A stretch of DNA of 64,000 nt from the NCBI GenBank assembly GCA_900316955.1, contig ONEX01000008.1:1-64000 (forward strand). The letters are read 5' to 3'. This DNA comes from an uncultured Bacteroidales bacterium. GTDB lineage: Bacteria > Bacteroidota > Bacteroidia > Bacteroidales > UBA932. Of the stretch, positions 17,044 to 27,013 are shown in pieces. The notes under the pieces are model-generated. The model saw only the letters and a program-made list of their open reading frames with translations. It ran no database searches and had not been told where the DNA came from. How positions within the stretch are numbered: position 1 is the first letter of the stretch; every line of letters begins with the position of its first letter. A program made the translations under genes and the position numbers.

Positions 17044-19488
17044 CTATTCCTCTTCTTTAGGTTTAGTCTTCAGGATTTCGGCCTTGGATGTTCCCTGGGT
17101 CGTGGTGTAGGTTTCCGGCTCGCGGAAGCCCAGGAGGAAGGCCTTGACGTCCATCCGCTTCTTGCCCGCGAGCTGGATGTCGGTGAGCGCGAGCGCGCCG
17201 TCCTGCGTGGCGACGGCGAGATAGGTCTTGCCGTCGGAAAGGACGGTGCCCGGCGCGGCGTGGAGGTCGGAGCGCATCTCGCCGAAGAAGACCTTCAGCT
17301 GCGTCGCCTGGCCGTCCTTGACGAGCTCGGTGAACGCGCCCGGGAACGGAGACAGGCCGCGGACCAGGTTGTAGATGTTGCGCGTGGTGTCGTCCCAGTC
17401 GATGTGCTGGAGCTCGCGCGAGAGTTTCGGGGCCGGTTTCAGGACCTCGGAACCCTGGACGAAACTGCGCTGGACGCGGGTTTCGACATTCTTCTGGATG
17501 AGACCTTCGACCGTCTGGACCACCAGGTCCGCGCCGATGGCCATGAGCTTGTCATGGACGTCGCCGACGGTGTCCGTGGGCTCCACCCGGCATTCCTGGC
17601 GCAGCAGGATGCCGCCCGTGTCGATCTTCTGGTCGATCATGAAGGTCGTGACGCCCGTGAGGTTCTCCCCGTTGATGACGGCCCAGTTGATCGGGGCCGC
17701 GCCGCGGTACTGCGGCAGGAGGGCGGCATGGAGGTTGAAAGTGCCCATCTTGGGCATCTTCCAGACCACTTCCGGGAGCATCCGGAAGCCGACCACCACG
17801 AAGAGGTCCGCCTTCCAGGCCGCCAGGGCCTCGAGGAAGGCCGGATCCTTGAGCTTTTCGGGCTGCAGGAGAGGAATCTCGTGGGCCACGGCGTATTTCT
17901 TCACGGCGCTTTCGTTCATCTTGAGGCCGCGGCCGCTGGGCTTGTCGGGAACGGTCACGACACCGACCACCTTGTATCCGCGCCCCTGGGTGAGGGCGTC
18001 GAGCGGGGCCACGGCGAATTCCGGCGTGCCCATATAGACGATGCGGGTCTTCTTGAACAGGGACATGATCTTGCTGAACAGTTTGCGGCGCCAGGTCTTG
18101 AAGGCGTCCAGGTTGAGGGACTTCTCCCGGATGGCCATCCAGGTGAGGAACACCCCGATGGGCACCAGGACGAAGGCCGATATGAAATCGCCGATGAACG
18201 GTGTCGTGGCGCCGTCGCGGGCCAGTTTCGTGCCCGAGATGTCCACGACCCAGTACAGGACGAAGAACAGGATCGAGACGACGGCCGGGGTGCCCAGTCC
18301 GCCCTTGCGGATGAGGGAGCCGATCGGGGCGCCGATGAAGAACAGGATGAAGCAGGCGAGGGCCTGGGCGTATTTCTTCCAGATCTCCACCTCGCTCAGG
18401 CGGAGGAGGCGGCTGTACTCGTAGGCCTCCATCCCCTGGGTCTGGATGGTGGACTGCATCTGGTTCACATTCGAAAGGGCCGATTCATAGGCCTGCCTGC
18501 GCCGGTCGGGATCCTCCCAGCTGGCCGGTTCCCGGCTCAGGTCGAACGGCTTCTTCGCCGGGTCCTTCCAGCCGGAATCCAGCTGCGACTGCCACTGGAG
18601 GACGTACGAGTGCCGGATCTCGTTCAGGAACTTCTCCGCGCCGGCGTCCGATTTCTCGGCCAGGGAATCCCGGCCGTGGCGGAGCTGTGCGTTGGACATG
18701 GACCGGACCTGGTCGCCGTAGCGGGCGGAGTCGGAATGATGGAAGGCGTAGTTCTCCAGCGGGATCACCATCTCCTGGCGGGCGAAATGGATCCGCTGCA
18801 GGGCGAGGGTGGTGTCCCGGTACTTGCGGGTGTTGGTCTCCTGGTAGTTGGTGCCGTTGTACAGCTGGAACGTCAGGTAGTCCTTGGCCTTGGACATCTT
18901 CATGATGCCGCTGTCGGCGACGGTGAGGCGGAGGTTGCCCTTGTCGGTCGTGTGGTCATAGACCATCACCCCGTACATCATCCCGGAATCCTTGTCGCGG
19001 TCGTCGATGCGGAGGATGTATCCCTCGATGCCGTCGTAGAAGGTCCCGACGGGAATCTTGATCTCGGACTTGGTGCGGCCGATGTCCTCGCGCATCGTGT
19101 AGATGTGGTTGATCGAGTAGGGGACCAGCCGGTCGCCGATGTAGAAGGCGGCGACGGCGATGACGGCGCTGGCGACCGTCGCGGGCAGCAGGATGCGGGC
19201 GAGGGAGATGCCGGCGGAGTTCATCGCGGTGAGCTCATAGTGCTCGCCCATGTCGCCGAAGGTCATCATCGACGCCAGGAGGGTCGCCAGCGGCAGGGCC
19301 AGCGGCAGCACCTGGCAGCTTCCCCACAGGAGGAACTCCAGGATGACCTTGAGTTCCAGGCCTTTGCCGACCAGTTCATCGATGTACAGCCACAGGAACT
19401 GCATCACCAAAATGAAAATGGTGATCGCGAGGATCGCGAAGAACGGTCCTATGAACGACTTCAGTATGAACAGGTCCAGCTTTTTCAT
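17044..19488 (-). CDS. LptF/LptG-family permease fused to methionyl-tRNA formyltransferase
   Basis: One uninterrupted 814-residue frame. Residues 1-474 are a YjgP/YjgQ (LptF/G) permease: N-terminal helices (SFIGPFFAILAITIFILVMQ), DELVGKGLELKVILEFL, a periplasmic beta domain, then C-terminal helices (FFIGAPIGSLIRKGGLG). This class forms the LptB2FG extractor that moves LPS from the inner membrane. Residues about 475-814 are a complete Fmt: RIVYMGTPEFAV, then NLHAALLPQYRGAAPINWA with the formyl-transfer residues, and IDTGGILL. Fmt makes formyl-Met-tRNA for initiation. The two are normally separate proteins. An internal ATG at 18066 (MSLFKKTRIVYMG) could start free Fmt. It begins one base after the alaS stop. 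A sequencing error removing a stop cannot be excluded. Confidence 0.85.
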   Translation of the reverse strand: MKKLDLFILKSFIGPFFAILAITIFILVMQFLWLYIDELVGKGLELKVILEFLLWGSCQVLPLALPLATLLASMMTFGDMGEHYELTAMNSAGISLARILLPATVASAVIAVAAFYIGDRLVPYSINHIYTMREDIGRTKSEIKIPVGTFYDGIEGYILRIDDRDKDSGMMYGVMVYDHTTDKGNLRLTVADSGIMKMSKAKDYLTFQLYNGTNYQETNTRKYRDTTLALQRIHFARQEMVIPLENYAFHHSDSARYGDQVRSMSNAQLRHGRDSLAEKSDAGAEKFLNEIRHSYVLQWQSQLDSGWKDPAKKPFDLSREPASWEDPDRRRQAYESALSNVNQMQSTIQTQGMEAYEYSRLLRLSEVEIWKKYAQALACFILFFIGAPIGSLIRKGGLGTPAVVSILFFVLYWVVDISGTKLARDGATTPFIGDFISAFVLVPIGVFLTWMAIREKSLNLDAFKTWRRKLFSKIMSLFKKTRIVYMGTPEFAVAPLDALTQGRGYKVVGVVTVPDKPSGRGLKMNESAVKKYAVAHEIPLLQPEKLKDPAFLEALAAWKADLFVVVGFRMLPEVVWKMPKMGTFNLHAALLPQYRGAAPINWAVINGENLTGVTTFMIDQKIDTGGILLRQECRVEPTDTVGDVHDKLMAIGADLVVQTVEGLIQKNVETRVQRSFVQGSEVLKPAPKLSRELQHIDWDDTTRNIYNLVRGLSPFPGAFTELVKDGQATQLKVFFGEMRSDLHAAPGTVLSDGKTYLAVATQDGALALTDIQLAGKKRMDVKAFLLGFREPETYTTTQGTSKAEILKTKPKEEE

Positions 19489-22104
19489 TTACGCGGTGGC
19501 CAGCTCGATGAGTTTCTCGAGGGCGGGCTTGAGGTTCGCGGTGTCGCGGCCGCCGGCCGTGGCGAGGCCGGGCTGTCCGCCGCCGCCGCCCTGGATGAGC
19601 TTCGCGGCTTCGCGGATGTCCTTGCCGGCGTTCTTGCCCTTTGCGACGAGGTCGTTGGAGTACATCGCGAGGAGGTTGGGCTTGCCGCCGAACTCGTAGG
19701 CGCCCACGAGCACGAGGTTCTCGGCCTTCTTCTGCAAAAGGAGAGCCATGTTGCGGGCAAAGCCCGGATCGACGGACATTTCGAACTTGGCGACGCGGAT
19801 GCCGTTCACGACCTCGGCCGCGGCGTACAGGCGCTCGGCGATCTGCGCGGCCTTCTCGGCCGCGGCGGCCTCGAGCTGCTTGCGCGCGTCGGCGTTCTCC
19901 TCGACCAGCTTGCGGATGGCACCGGCGAGGTCGGGCGTGTTGTTGAAGAAGGACTTCGCGCTGCGGAGGGTGTCCTCCATGGCGTGGACATAGTTCTCGG
20001 CCGCTTCGCCCGTCAGGGCCTCGATCCGGCGGACGCCGGCGGCGATGGCGCTTTCGGACACGATCTTGAACAGGCCGATGTTGCCGGTCGCAGAGGTGTG
20101 CGTGCCGCCGCAGAGCTCGACGGAGTCGCCGAAGCGGACCACGCGGACCACGTCGCCGTACTTCTCGCCGAACAGGGCCATCGCACCCATCGCGCGGGCC
20201 TCGTCCATCGTCGCGTCACGCTTCTCCCAGAGGGGATCGTTGGCGCGGATGAGGGCGTTGACTTTCCTTTCCACGGCGAGCATCTCCTCGTCGGTCATCT
20301 TGGCGAAGTGGGAGAAGTCGAAGCGGAAGTAGTCCGGGCCCACGAAGGAGCCCTTCTGCTCCACATGGGTGCCCAGGATGCTGCGCAGGGCCTCGTGGAG
20401 GAGGTGCGTCGCGGAGTGGTTGGCCTGGATCTTCGCCCGGCGGGCCGCATCGACGTGGAGGTCGAAGGATTCGGTGCCGTCGGCGGGGAGCCGCTCGGCG
20501 AGGTGGATGGTGAGGTTGTTCTCCTTGACGGTGTTCAGGATGGCGATCTTCTCGCCGGAAGCGGAGACGATGTAGCCGGTGTCGCCCACCTGGCCGCCCA
20601 TCTCGGCGTAGAACGGGGTCTTGTCGAAGACGAGCTGGTACAGCTCCTTGTTCTTCTGCTTGACGGTGCGCTGCTTCAGGAGCGTCGCGCCCTCGTAGTC
20701 CGTGAGGTCATAGCCCAGGAATTCCACCTCGTCGCCGGCCGCGAACTCCACCCAGTCGCCGAACTCGTTGGCGGTGGCGTTGCGGGCGCGCTCCTTCTGC
20801 TTGCCCAGCTCCACCTGGAAGCCGTCGAGGTCCACGGTGTAGCCCTTCTCGGTGGCGATCAGCTCGGTCAGGTCGATCGGGAAGCCGTAGGTGTCGTACA
20901 GGACGAACGCATCGACCCCGGAGATGACCTTGGTCGCGGCGCTCTTGGCCATCGTGTCCTCCAGGAGGCGGATACCGCGGTCCAGCGTGCGCAGGAAGGC
21001 GTTTTCCTCCTCGCGGATGACGCTTTCGATGAGCTTCTGCTGGGCCTTGAGCTCCGGATAGGCCTCGCCCATGTCTTCCACCAGCTGGGGAACCAGGCGG
21101 GTGAGGAACGGCTCGTTGAAGCCCAGGAAGGTGTAGCCGTAGCGGACGGCGCGGCGCAGGATGCGGCGGATCACGTAGCCGGCCTTCACGTTGGACGGCA
21201 GCTGACCGTCGGCGATGGAGAAGGCGATGGCGCGGATGTGGTCGGCGCAGACGCGCATCGCGACGTCCACCTTGTCGCTCTCGTGGTACTTGTGGCCGGA
21301 GAATTCTTCCAGCTTGCCGATCAGGCCGCTGAACACGTCGGTGTCGTAGTTGGTGGCCTTGCCCTGCAGCACCATGCACAGGCGCTCGAAGCCCATGCCG
21401 GTGTCGATGTTCTTGGCGGGCAGCGGCTCCAGGTGGCCGTCGGCCTTGCGGTTGTACTGCATGAACACGAGGTTCCAGATCTCGATCACGTCGTCGTTGT
21501 CGGTGTTCACGAGGTCGCGGCCGGGGATCTTCGCGATCTCCTCGTCGGAGCGGAGGTCGATGTGGATCTCCGAGCAGGGGCCGCAGGGGCCGGTGTCGCC
21601 CATCTCCCAGAAGTTGTCGTGCTTGTTGCCCAGCAGGACGTGGTCCGCCGGCATATGCTTGAGCCAGGCTTCCTGCGCCTCGGTGTCGAGGGTGGTGCCG
21701 TCGTCGGCCGCGCCTTCGAACACGGTCGCGTAGAGCTTGGTCTTGTCGATCTTGTACACCTCGGTAAGGAGCTCCCAGGCCCAGTCGATGGCCTCGGCCT
21801 TGAAATAGTCGCCGAAGCTCCAGTTGCCCAGCATCTCGAACATGGTGTGGTGGCGGCCGTCGTGGCCCACCGCCTCGAGGTCATTGTGCTTGCCGCTCAC
21901 GCGGAGGCACTTCTGGCTGTCCGTGGCCCGGGGGAACTTGGGCGCCGTATTGCCGAGGAAAATATCCTTGAACTGGTTCATTCCCGCGTTCGTGAACATC
22001 AGGGTGGGGTCGTTCTTGATCACCATGGGGGCGCTCGGAACGATGGTGTGTCCCTTGGAAGCGAAGAACTCCAGGTACTTCTGTCGAATCTCTTTTGCAG
22101 TCAT
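19489..22104 (-). CDS. alaS: alanyl-tRNA synthetase
   Basis: 871 residues from the ATG at 22104, the standard length for bacterial AlaRS. The start [19 protein letters not shown] matches the family; an in-frame ATG at 22131 lies inside the promoter and is rejected. The class II catalytic domain shows [14 protein letters not shown] and [19 protein letters not shown]. The editing domain has [11 protein letters not shown] and the zinc-binding [10 protein letters not shown]. The C-terminal domain ends with the DHHA1-type [14 protein letters not shown]. It charges tRNA-Ala and clears mischarged Ser and Gly. The promoter is at 22129-22159. The LptF/G-Fmt gene follows directly, probably cotranscribed. 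Confidence 0.97.
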   Translation of the reverse strand: MTAKEIRQKYLEFFASKGHTIVPSAPMVIKNDPTLMFTNAGMNQFKDIFLGNTAPKFPRATDSQKCLRVSGKHNDLEAVGHDGRHHTMFEMLGNWSFGDYFKAEAIDWAWELLTEVYKIDKTKLYATVFEGAADDGTTLDTEAQEAWLKHMPADHVLLGNKHDNFWEMGDTGPCGPCSEIHIDLRSDEEIAKIPGRDLVNTDNDDVIEIWNLVFMQYNRKADGHLEPLPAKNIDTGMGFERLCMVLQGKATNYDTDVFSGLIGKLEEFSGHKYHESDKVDVAMRVCADHIRAIAFSIADGQLPSNVKAGYVIRRILRRAVRYGYTFLGFNEPFLTRLVPQLVEDMGEAYPELKAQQKLIESVIREEENAFLRTLDRGIRLLEDTMAKSAATKVISGVDAFVLYDTYGFPIDLTELIATEKGYTVDLDGFQVELGKQKERARNATANEFGDWVEFAAGDEVEFLGYDLTDYEGATLLKQRTVKQKNKELYQLVFDKTPFYAEMGGQVGDTGYIVSASGEKIAILNTVKENNLTIHLAERLPADGTESFDLHVDAARRAKIQANHSATHLLHEALRSILGTHVEQKGSFVGPDYFRFDFSHFAKMTDEEMLAVERKVNALIRANDPLWEKRDATMDEARAMGAMALFGEKYGDVVRVVRFGDSVELCGGTHTSATGNIGLFKIVSESAIAAGVRRIEALTGEAAENYVHAMEDTLRSAKSFFNNTPDLAGAIRKLVEENADARKQLEAAAAEKAAQIAERLYAAAEVVNGIRVAKFEMSVDPGFARNMALLLQKKAENLVLVGAYEFGGKPNLLAMYSNDLVAKGKNAGKDIREAAKLIQGGGGGQPGLATAGGRDTANLKPALEKLIELATA

Positions 22105-22128
22105 CATAATCAAACTTATAATATCCTG

Positions 22129-22159
22129 CAAATATACGGCTTTTTACGCGGATTTTCAA
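22129..22159 (-). promoter_or_regulatory. promoter of alaS
   Basis: On the minus strand TTG (22159-22157) is followed after exactly 20 bases by TATATTTG (22136-22129), a full match to the Bacteroidota consensus. The -33 element overlaps the last codons of the upstream MATE gene. Confidence 0.7.
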
Positions 22160-23529
22160 GCGTAGGGGATGGCCTTCCGCCAACGGAGCGTGAGATAGGC
22201 GGCGCGGACGAGCAAATGGGTGAAATAAGCGGCCATCAGCAGGTGGATGGCGAGGGTCTCCGGGACGGTTCCCCGGACGGCCCGGAGGAGGCCGATGCCG
22301 GCGAACCACACCCCGAAGAAGCCCACGACGCACCAGACCGTGGAGTTCCGCAGGTCCTTCGAGGCGGTCGCCCCCATGAAGATCCCGTCCCAGGTGAAGG
22401 CGGGACAGCCGATGAAGGGCATGAGGAGCAGCCAGGGGATGAATTCCCGCCCGGCGTCCACGACGCTCGGGTCGGACGTCATCAGGCGGAGGAGCGGCAC
22501 GCCGCCCACGCCGTACACGAGGAGGAACAGGGCCGTCACGCCCAGGCACCAGAGGAAAGTCTGGCGGATGGTGGTCCGGACGCCGTCCGGGGAACGTTCC
22601 CCGATGAACCGGCCCGTCAGCGCCTCGCCGGCGTAGGCGAATCCGTCCGTGAAATAGCTGAAAATCATCAGCAGTTTCATCAGGATGGCCCCGACGGCCA
22701 GCATCATGTCCCCGTATCTCGCGGAAATCATCGTGAAGCCGATGTACACCGCGATCATGCACACCGACCGGAAGAACAGGTCGCGGTTGAGGACGAAGAA
22801 CTCCCGGAAACCGGCCGCGTGCCCGCCTTGTCTCGCGTGTTTCAGGACCCATCCGTACCGGAACCGGACGGCCAGCGAAGCGTACAGGAAGCCGGTCCAC
22901 TGGGCGATGAGGGTGCCCCAGGCGACGCCGGCGAAACCGAGCGCCGGGAGGCCGGCGTACCCGAAGGCGAGGCCGATGGAAAGGAGGATGTTCGTGGCGT
23001 TGACCAGCAGGTCGCAGATCATCGGCCTTACAGTGTCCTGCATGCCGATGAACCAGCCCTTGAAGGCGAACAGCGAGAGGGTGGCCGGGGCCGCCCAGAT
23101 GCGGATGTAAAAGTATTGGGTGGCAAGGGTTTGCACCTCGGACGAGCATTCCACTAGGAGGAACGCCACCTGCACCACGACCCATTGCAGGGCGATCAGC
23201 GCGAGGCCCGACCCGAAGGCGATCCCGAGCGCCCGTTTCAGGGTGACCGCGATGTCCGCCTCGGCTTCCGCCACCCCGGCGCGGTGACGGCCGTAGGCCT
23301 GCGCCGTCAATCCGCCGGTTCCTCCCCGCAGGAATCCGAAGTTCCAGTACAGCATGTCGAAGAGCATCGTGCCGATGGAGATGCCGCCGATGAGGGCGGC
23401 GGCGCCGAGGCCGCCCGAGGCGCCCAGGTGCCCGGCCACGGCGATGTCGACCATGCCCACCAGGGGCACGGTGATGTTCGCGAGGATGCTCGGAACGGCG
23501 AGGCGGAGGATGTCCCGGTGGAGGTTCAT
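22156..23529 (-). CDS. MATE-family efflux transporter (DinF-like)
   Basis: 457 residues with about twelve predicted membrane helices. The start MNLHRDILRLAVPSILANIT and VPLVGMVDIAVAGHLG are typical of DinF-type MATE proteins, as is the paired-repeat structure with a second conserved half near ILMKLLMIFSYFTDGFAYAGEALTG. Such proteins export drugs or metabolites by sodium or proton antiport across the inner membrane. The ATG overlaps the rsgA stop (ATGA), indicating translational coupling. The substrate is unknown. Confidence 0.88.
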   Translation of the reverse strand: MNLHRDILRLAVPSILANITVPLVGMVDIAVAGHLGASGGLGAAALIGGISIGTMLFDMLYWNFGFLRGGTGGLTAQAYGRHRAGVAEAEADIAVTLKRALGIAFGSGLALIALQWVVVQVAFLLVECSSEVQTLATQYFYIRIWAAPATLSLFAFKGWFIGMQDTVRPMICDLLVNATNILLSIGLAFGYAGLPALGFAGVAWGTLIAQWTGFLYASLAVRFRYGWVLKHARQGGHAAGFREFFVLNRDLFFRSVCMIAVYIGFTMISARYGDMMLAVGAILMKLLMIFSYFTDGFAYAGEALTGRFIGERSPDGVRTTIRQTFLWCLGVTALFLLVYGVGGVPLLRLMTSDPSVVDAGREFIPWLLLMPFIGCPAFTWDGIFMGATASKDLRNSTVWCVVGFFGVWFAGIGLLRAVRGTVPETLAIHLLMAAYFTHLLVRAAYLTLRWRKAIPYA

Positions 23530-24458
23530 CGGAACTTCTTGTCTTCCTCCAGCATGCCCAGGTAGGATGCGTAGCGTTCGGGGGAGATTTCACCGGCGTC
23601 CACGGCCGCCTTCACGGCGCAGCCGGGCTCGTGGGTGTGGGTGCAGGGGGTGAACCGGCACCCCTCGGAGGCGCGGAGCATCTCGGGGAAATACTTGCCG
23701 ATCTCCTCCTTTTCAAGGTCCACGAGGCCGAAGCCGCGAAGCCCCGGAGAATCAATGACATAGCCACCCGTCGCGAGGGGGTACATCTCGTACAGGGAAG
23801 TGGTGTGCTTCCCTTGCAGGTGGGCCGTGGAAATCTGGCCGATTTTGGGGTCCAGGGCCGGGTCCAGCGCCTTGATGAGGGAGGACTTGCCGACACCCGA
23901 TTCCCCGGAGAAGAGGTTGATCTTCCCGCGGCAGGCCTCCCGGAGTTCGTCGATGCCTTCCCCGGTCATCACGGACGTGTCGATGACGCGGTAGCCCGCC
24001 CCTTCGTAGATGGTGTGGAACGCATCGACCTGTTCCGGCGCGAGCTCCCGGTACAGGTCCACCTTCGACAGGACGACGGTGGCCGGGATGCCGTACACGC
24101 CGCAGGTGACGAGGATGCGGTCCAGGAAGGGGAGCTTGACTTCGGGGAAGAACAGGGAGACGACGAGGTAGGCCATGTCCACGTTGGCGGCGATGATGTG
24201 CGCCTGGCGGGACAGGTTCGTGGACCGCCGGATCACGTAGTTCTCCCGAGGCAGCACTTCCGTGATGACGGCCGTCCGCTCGCCCTCGGCCCATTCGTAC
24301 CGGACGCGGTCGCCGACGGCTACGGGATTGGTAATCTGGCTGGCCTTCAGGCGGATGCGGCCGCGGAGCACGGCGGGGAAGATCCGCCACTCCGGGAGGG
24401 CGGAAAGTTCGTAGTGGCTGCCGGCATTTTTGACGACGGTCGCTTCCCCTTGTGTCAT
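23526..24458 (-). CDS. rsgA: ribosome small subunit biogenesis GTPase RsgA
   Basis: 310 residues, the normal size. It has an N-terminal OB-fold (about residues 10-75, GDRVRYEWAEGERTAVITEV), then a circularly permuted GTPase domain with the order G4 (VLSKVDLY), G1 (GESGVGKSSLI), G2/G3 (GKHTTS, DSPGLRGFG). It ends in a zinc-binding region CRFTPCTHTHEPGCAV. RsgA checks late maturation of the 30S decoding site. The start at 24458 follows a -7 element at 24488-24495. The frame is open far upstream, but that stretch is antisense to malQ and has no RsgA similarity. Confidence 0.95.
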   Translation of the reverse strand: MTQGEATVVKNAGSHYELSALPEWRIFPAVLRGRIRLKASQITNPVAVGDRVRYEWAEGERTAVITEVLPRENYVIRRSTNLSRQAHIIAANVDMAYLVVSLFFPEVKLPFLDRILVTCGVYGIPATVVLSKVDLYRELAPEQVDAFHTIYEGAGYRVIDTSVMTGEGIDELREACRGKINLFSGESGVGKSSLIKALDPALDPKIGQISTAHLQGKHTTSLYEMYPLATGGYVIDSPGLRGFGLVDLEKEEIGKYFPEMLRASEGCRFTPCTHTHEPGCAVKAAVDAGEISPERYASYLGMLEEDKKFR

Positions 24459-24487
24459 TCGTCGGTCTTTTTGAACAGTTCGTACCG

Positions 24488-24495
24488 CAAAGATA
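24488..24495 (-). promoter_or_regulatory. -7 element for rsgA
   Basis: TATCTTTG on the minus strand, a full match to TAnnTTTG, 29 bases upstream of the rsgA ATG. No good -33 is seen. It is back to back with the malQ promoter at 24505-24535. Confidence 0.5.
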
Positions 24496-24504
24496 AGGGT
24501 TTGT

Positions 24505-24535
24505 TTTGGAAATCCGTCCCCATTCCCTATTTTTG
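24505..24535 (+). promoter_or_regulatory. promoter of malQ and downstream genes
   Basis: TTTG at 24505-24508, 19 bases, then TATTTTTG at 24528-24535, a full match to the -33/-7 pattern. The leader to the ATG at 24585 is roughly 40-45 bases. Confidence 0.65.
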
Positions 24536-24584
24536 CTTTCGCCGGACGGTAGTCCGGGCTGGACATTAAAACTAGTAAACCATT

Positions 24585-27011
24585 ATGAATATTCGCATTA
24601 CCATTCAGTATCATACCCAGTGGGGCGAGAGTCTCGTGCTCCGCATCGGGAAGAAGCGGTATCCGATGGATCCGGCTTATGCCAACATGTGGCAGAAGGA
24701 ACTGACGGGGCGCAACCTGCGCGACGGGGACGCCTATTCCTTCGAAGTGGAGAAGGAAGGGAAGGTGGTCCGCCGCGAGTGGCGGGCGCACCGCTACGAG
24801 GCGCCGGCCGGCGGCACGTCGCTGGTGATCCGCGAGCGGTGGAACGACCGCCCCGCGAACTCCACGTTCTACGCCGCCGCGTTCAGCGACGTCATCTTCC
24901 GCCGCCCGGACGGCGTTTCCTTCCGGAATCCGCGTCCCACGGCCCCGTGGAAGGGGAACGTCGCCTTCCGCGTCGCGGCCCCCGAGGTCCGCACGGGCGA
25001 ATCCGTCGCCCTCGCGGGCAGCGGCCCGCTCGGCGACTGGAAGGAGTTCCACCTGCTGGATGACGGCGCGTTCCCGTACTGGCGCATCGCCCTGGACGTG
25101 AAGGAGCCGTTCGAGTACAAGTTCGTCATCGTGGACACGGCCACCGGGAAACCGGTCCAGTGGGAAGAGAGCCCGAACCATTTCTTCGCGGAACTGCCCG
25201 CCGCCGGGTGCCGCCTGGAGGTCGCCGACGCCGTTCCCGTGTTCCGGACCCGCCCGTGGCGCGGCGCCGGTGTCGCCGTCCCCGTCTTCTCCCTCCGCTC
25301 GGAGGACAGCTTCGGCGTGGGCGAGTTCAACGACATCAAGAAACTGGTGGACTGGGCCGTGGAGGCCGGGCAGAGCGTGATCCAGCTCCTCCCGATCAAC
25401 GATACCACGATGACCCATACCTGGCAGGATTCCTATCCCTATAACGCCGTCAGTTCCTTCGCCCTGCACCCGCAGTTCCTGCACCTGCCTGCGGCCGGTG
25501 TCCGGCGGGATGCGAAGTATAAGGCGCTGAAGGCGGAGCTGGAGGCCCTGCCGCAGGTGGATTACGAGAAGGTGAACGCGGCCAAGACCGCCCTCCTGCG
25601 GAAGGTCTATGCGGCCAAGGGCCAGGAGACGATGCAGTCCCCGGCCTACCACGATTTCGTCGCCGAGAATGCCGAATGGCTGATGCCGTACGCCGCTTTC
25701 TCCGTCCTGCGCGACCTGAACGGCACCTGCGACTTCTCGCAGTGGGGCGAATTCGCTGAGTACAAGGTCCGTAAGGTGGACGCCTTCGCCGCAGCCCATG
25801 TGGACGAGGTCAATTTCTACTGCTGGGAGCAGTTCCTGCTGGACGCGCAGCTCCACGAGGCCGTGGCCTACGCGCACAAGCGGGGCGTCGCCCTGAAGGG
25901 TGACCTCCCGATCGGCGTGAGCCGCCAGAGCGTGGACGCCTGGCAGCATCCCGACCTGTTCCACCTGGACAGCCAGGCCGGCGCCCCGCCGGACGCCTTC
26001 GCGGTGGACGGCCAGAACTGGGGTTTCCCGACCTACAACTGGGAAAAGATGGCGGAGGACGGCTTCGGCTGGTGGAAGGCCCGCATGCGCAAGATGGCGG
26101 AATACTTCGACGCCTTCCGCATCGACCATATCCTCGGCTTCTTCCGCATCTGGGAGATCCCGGTCCCGTACAAGAGCGGCCTGATGGGTCACTTCAACCC
26201 GGCCCTCCCGTACAGCGGCGAGGAGCTGCGGAACAAGGGTTTCAACCCGGTGAACACGGGCGACACCGACGTCCTGTTCGTGGAGGATCCGCGTCGCAAG
26301 GATTACTGGCACCCGCGCATCTCTTCCCAGAACACCCAGGCCTATGCGCAGCTGCCTGACTGGCTCAAGGACCAGTACAACCGGCTGTACAACGATTTCT
26401 TCTACCATCGGCACAACCAGTTCTGGAAGGAGTCGGCCTACCGGAAGCTTCCGGCCCTGCTCCGCACCACGGGCATGCTGTGCTGCGGCGAGGACCTGGG
26501 CATGATCCCGGCCAGCGTCCCCGAGACCATGGCGGACCTGGACATCCTCAGCCTCGAGATCCAGCGGATGCCGAAGGACCCGAGGGACACCTTCGCGGAT
26601 CCCGCCCGTTATCCGTATTCCTGCGTGTGCGCGACCGGCACCCACGACACCAGCCCGCTCCGGGCCTGGTGGGAGGAGGACCGCGCCCTTACGCAGCGGT
26701 ATTTCAACGAGATGCTGCACTGCGCCGGCGAGGCCCCGGCCTACTGCGAGCCCTGGGTCGCCGACCTGGTGCTCGGCGCGCACCTCAAGTCGCCGGCCAT
26801 GCTCGCCATCCTGCCGCTGCAGGACTGGATGGCCACCGACGGGGCGGTCCGCTACGCCGGCGATCCGGCCGACGAGCGCATCAACGTGCCGGCCATCCCG
26901 CGCTACTACTGGCGCTACCGGATGCATTGCACCCTCGAATCCCTGATCGGCGCCACCGCCTTCAACCAGCATGTGAAAGGAATGGTTGACGCTTCAGGAA
27001 GGAATGTATAA
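24585..27011 (+). CDS. malQ: 4-alpha-glucanotransferase with N-terminal CBM20 domains
   Basis: 808 residues, the DPE2-like form of GH77. Two starch-binding CBM20-like domains occupy about residues 1-110 and 115-220 (the second with VALAGSGPLGDWKEFHLL). The catalytic barrel follows from about 235 (VPVFSLRSEDSFGVGEFNDI). Active-site landmarks are FDAFRIDHILGFFRIWEIP (nucleophile Asp), CCGEDLGMIP (acid/base Glu) and GTHDTSPLRAWWEED (third acid). The enzyme transfers glucan segments between maltodextrins in the cytoplasm. There is no signal peptide. It is the first of a plus-strand run; the SUI1 gene starts 2 bases after its stop. Confidence 0.95.
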   Translation: MNIRITIQYHTQWGESLVLRIGKKRYPMDPAYANMWQKELTGRNLRDGDAYSFEVEKEGKVVRREWRAHRYEAPAGGTSLVIRERWNDRPANSTFYAAAFSDVIFRRPDGVSFRNPRPTAPWKGNVAFRVAAPEVRTGESVALAGSGPLGDWKEFHLLDDGAFPYWRIALDVKEPFEYKFVIVDTATGKPVQWEESPNHFFAELPAAGCRLEVADAVPVFRTRPWRGAGVAVPVFSLRSEDSFGVGEFNDIKKLVDWAVEAGQSVIQLLPINDTTMTHTWQDSYPYNAVSSFALHPQFLHLPAAGVRRDAKYKALKAELEALPQVDYEKVNAAKTALLRKVYAAKGQETMQSPAYHDFVAENAEWLMPYAAFSVLRDLNGTCDFSQWGEFAEYKVRKVDAFAAAHVDEVNFYCWEQFLLDAQLHEAVAYAHKRGVALKGDLPIGVSRQSVDAWQHPDLFHLDSQAGAPPDAFAVDGQNWGFPTYNWEKMAEDGFGWWKARMRKMAEYFDAFRIDHILGFFRIWEIPVPYKSGLMGHFNPALPYSGEELRNKGFNPVNTGDTDVLFVEDPRRKDYWHPRISSQNTQAYAQLPDWLKDQYNRLYNDFFYHRHNQFWKESAYRKLPALLRTTGMLCCGEDLGMIPASVPETMADLDILSLEIQRMPKDPRDTFADPARYPYSCVCATGTHDTSPLRAWWEEDRALTQRYFNEMLHCAGEAPAYCEPWVADLVLGAHLKSPAMLAILPLQDWMATDGAVRYAGDPADERINVPAIPRYYWRYRMHCTLESLIGATAFNQHVKGMVDASGRNV

Positions 27012-27013
27012 CC

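Noticed and set aside
17026..23157. A 2043-codon open frame on the plus strand across fmt-lptF/G, alaS and the MATE gene
   Set aside because: It is exactly antisense to well-identified genes, is extremely rich in Val, Gly, Asp, Glu and Arg, and shows no domain. High G/C codon use on the real strand removes stops from this antisense frame.
23526..26972. A 1148-residue reading of rsgA extending far upstream
   Set aside because: Only the last 310 residues resemble RsgA; the rest is antisense to malQ and upstream of a good -7 element. The start at 24458 fits the family.
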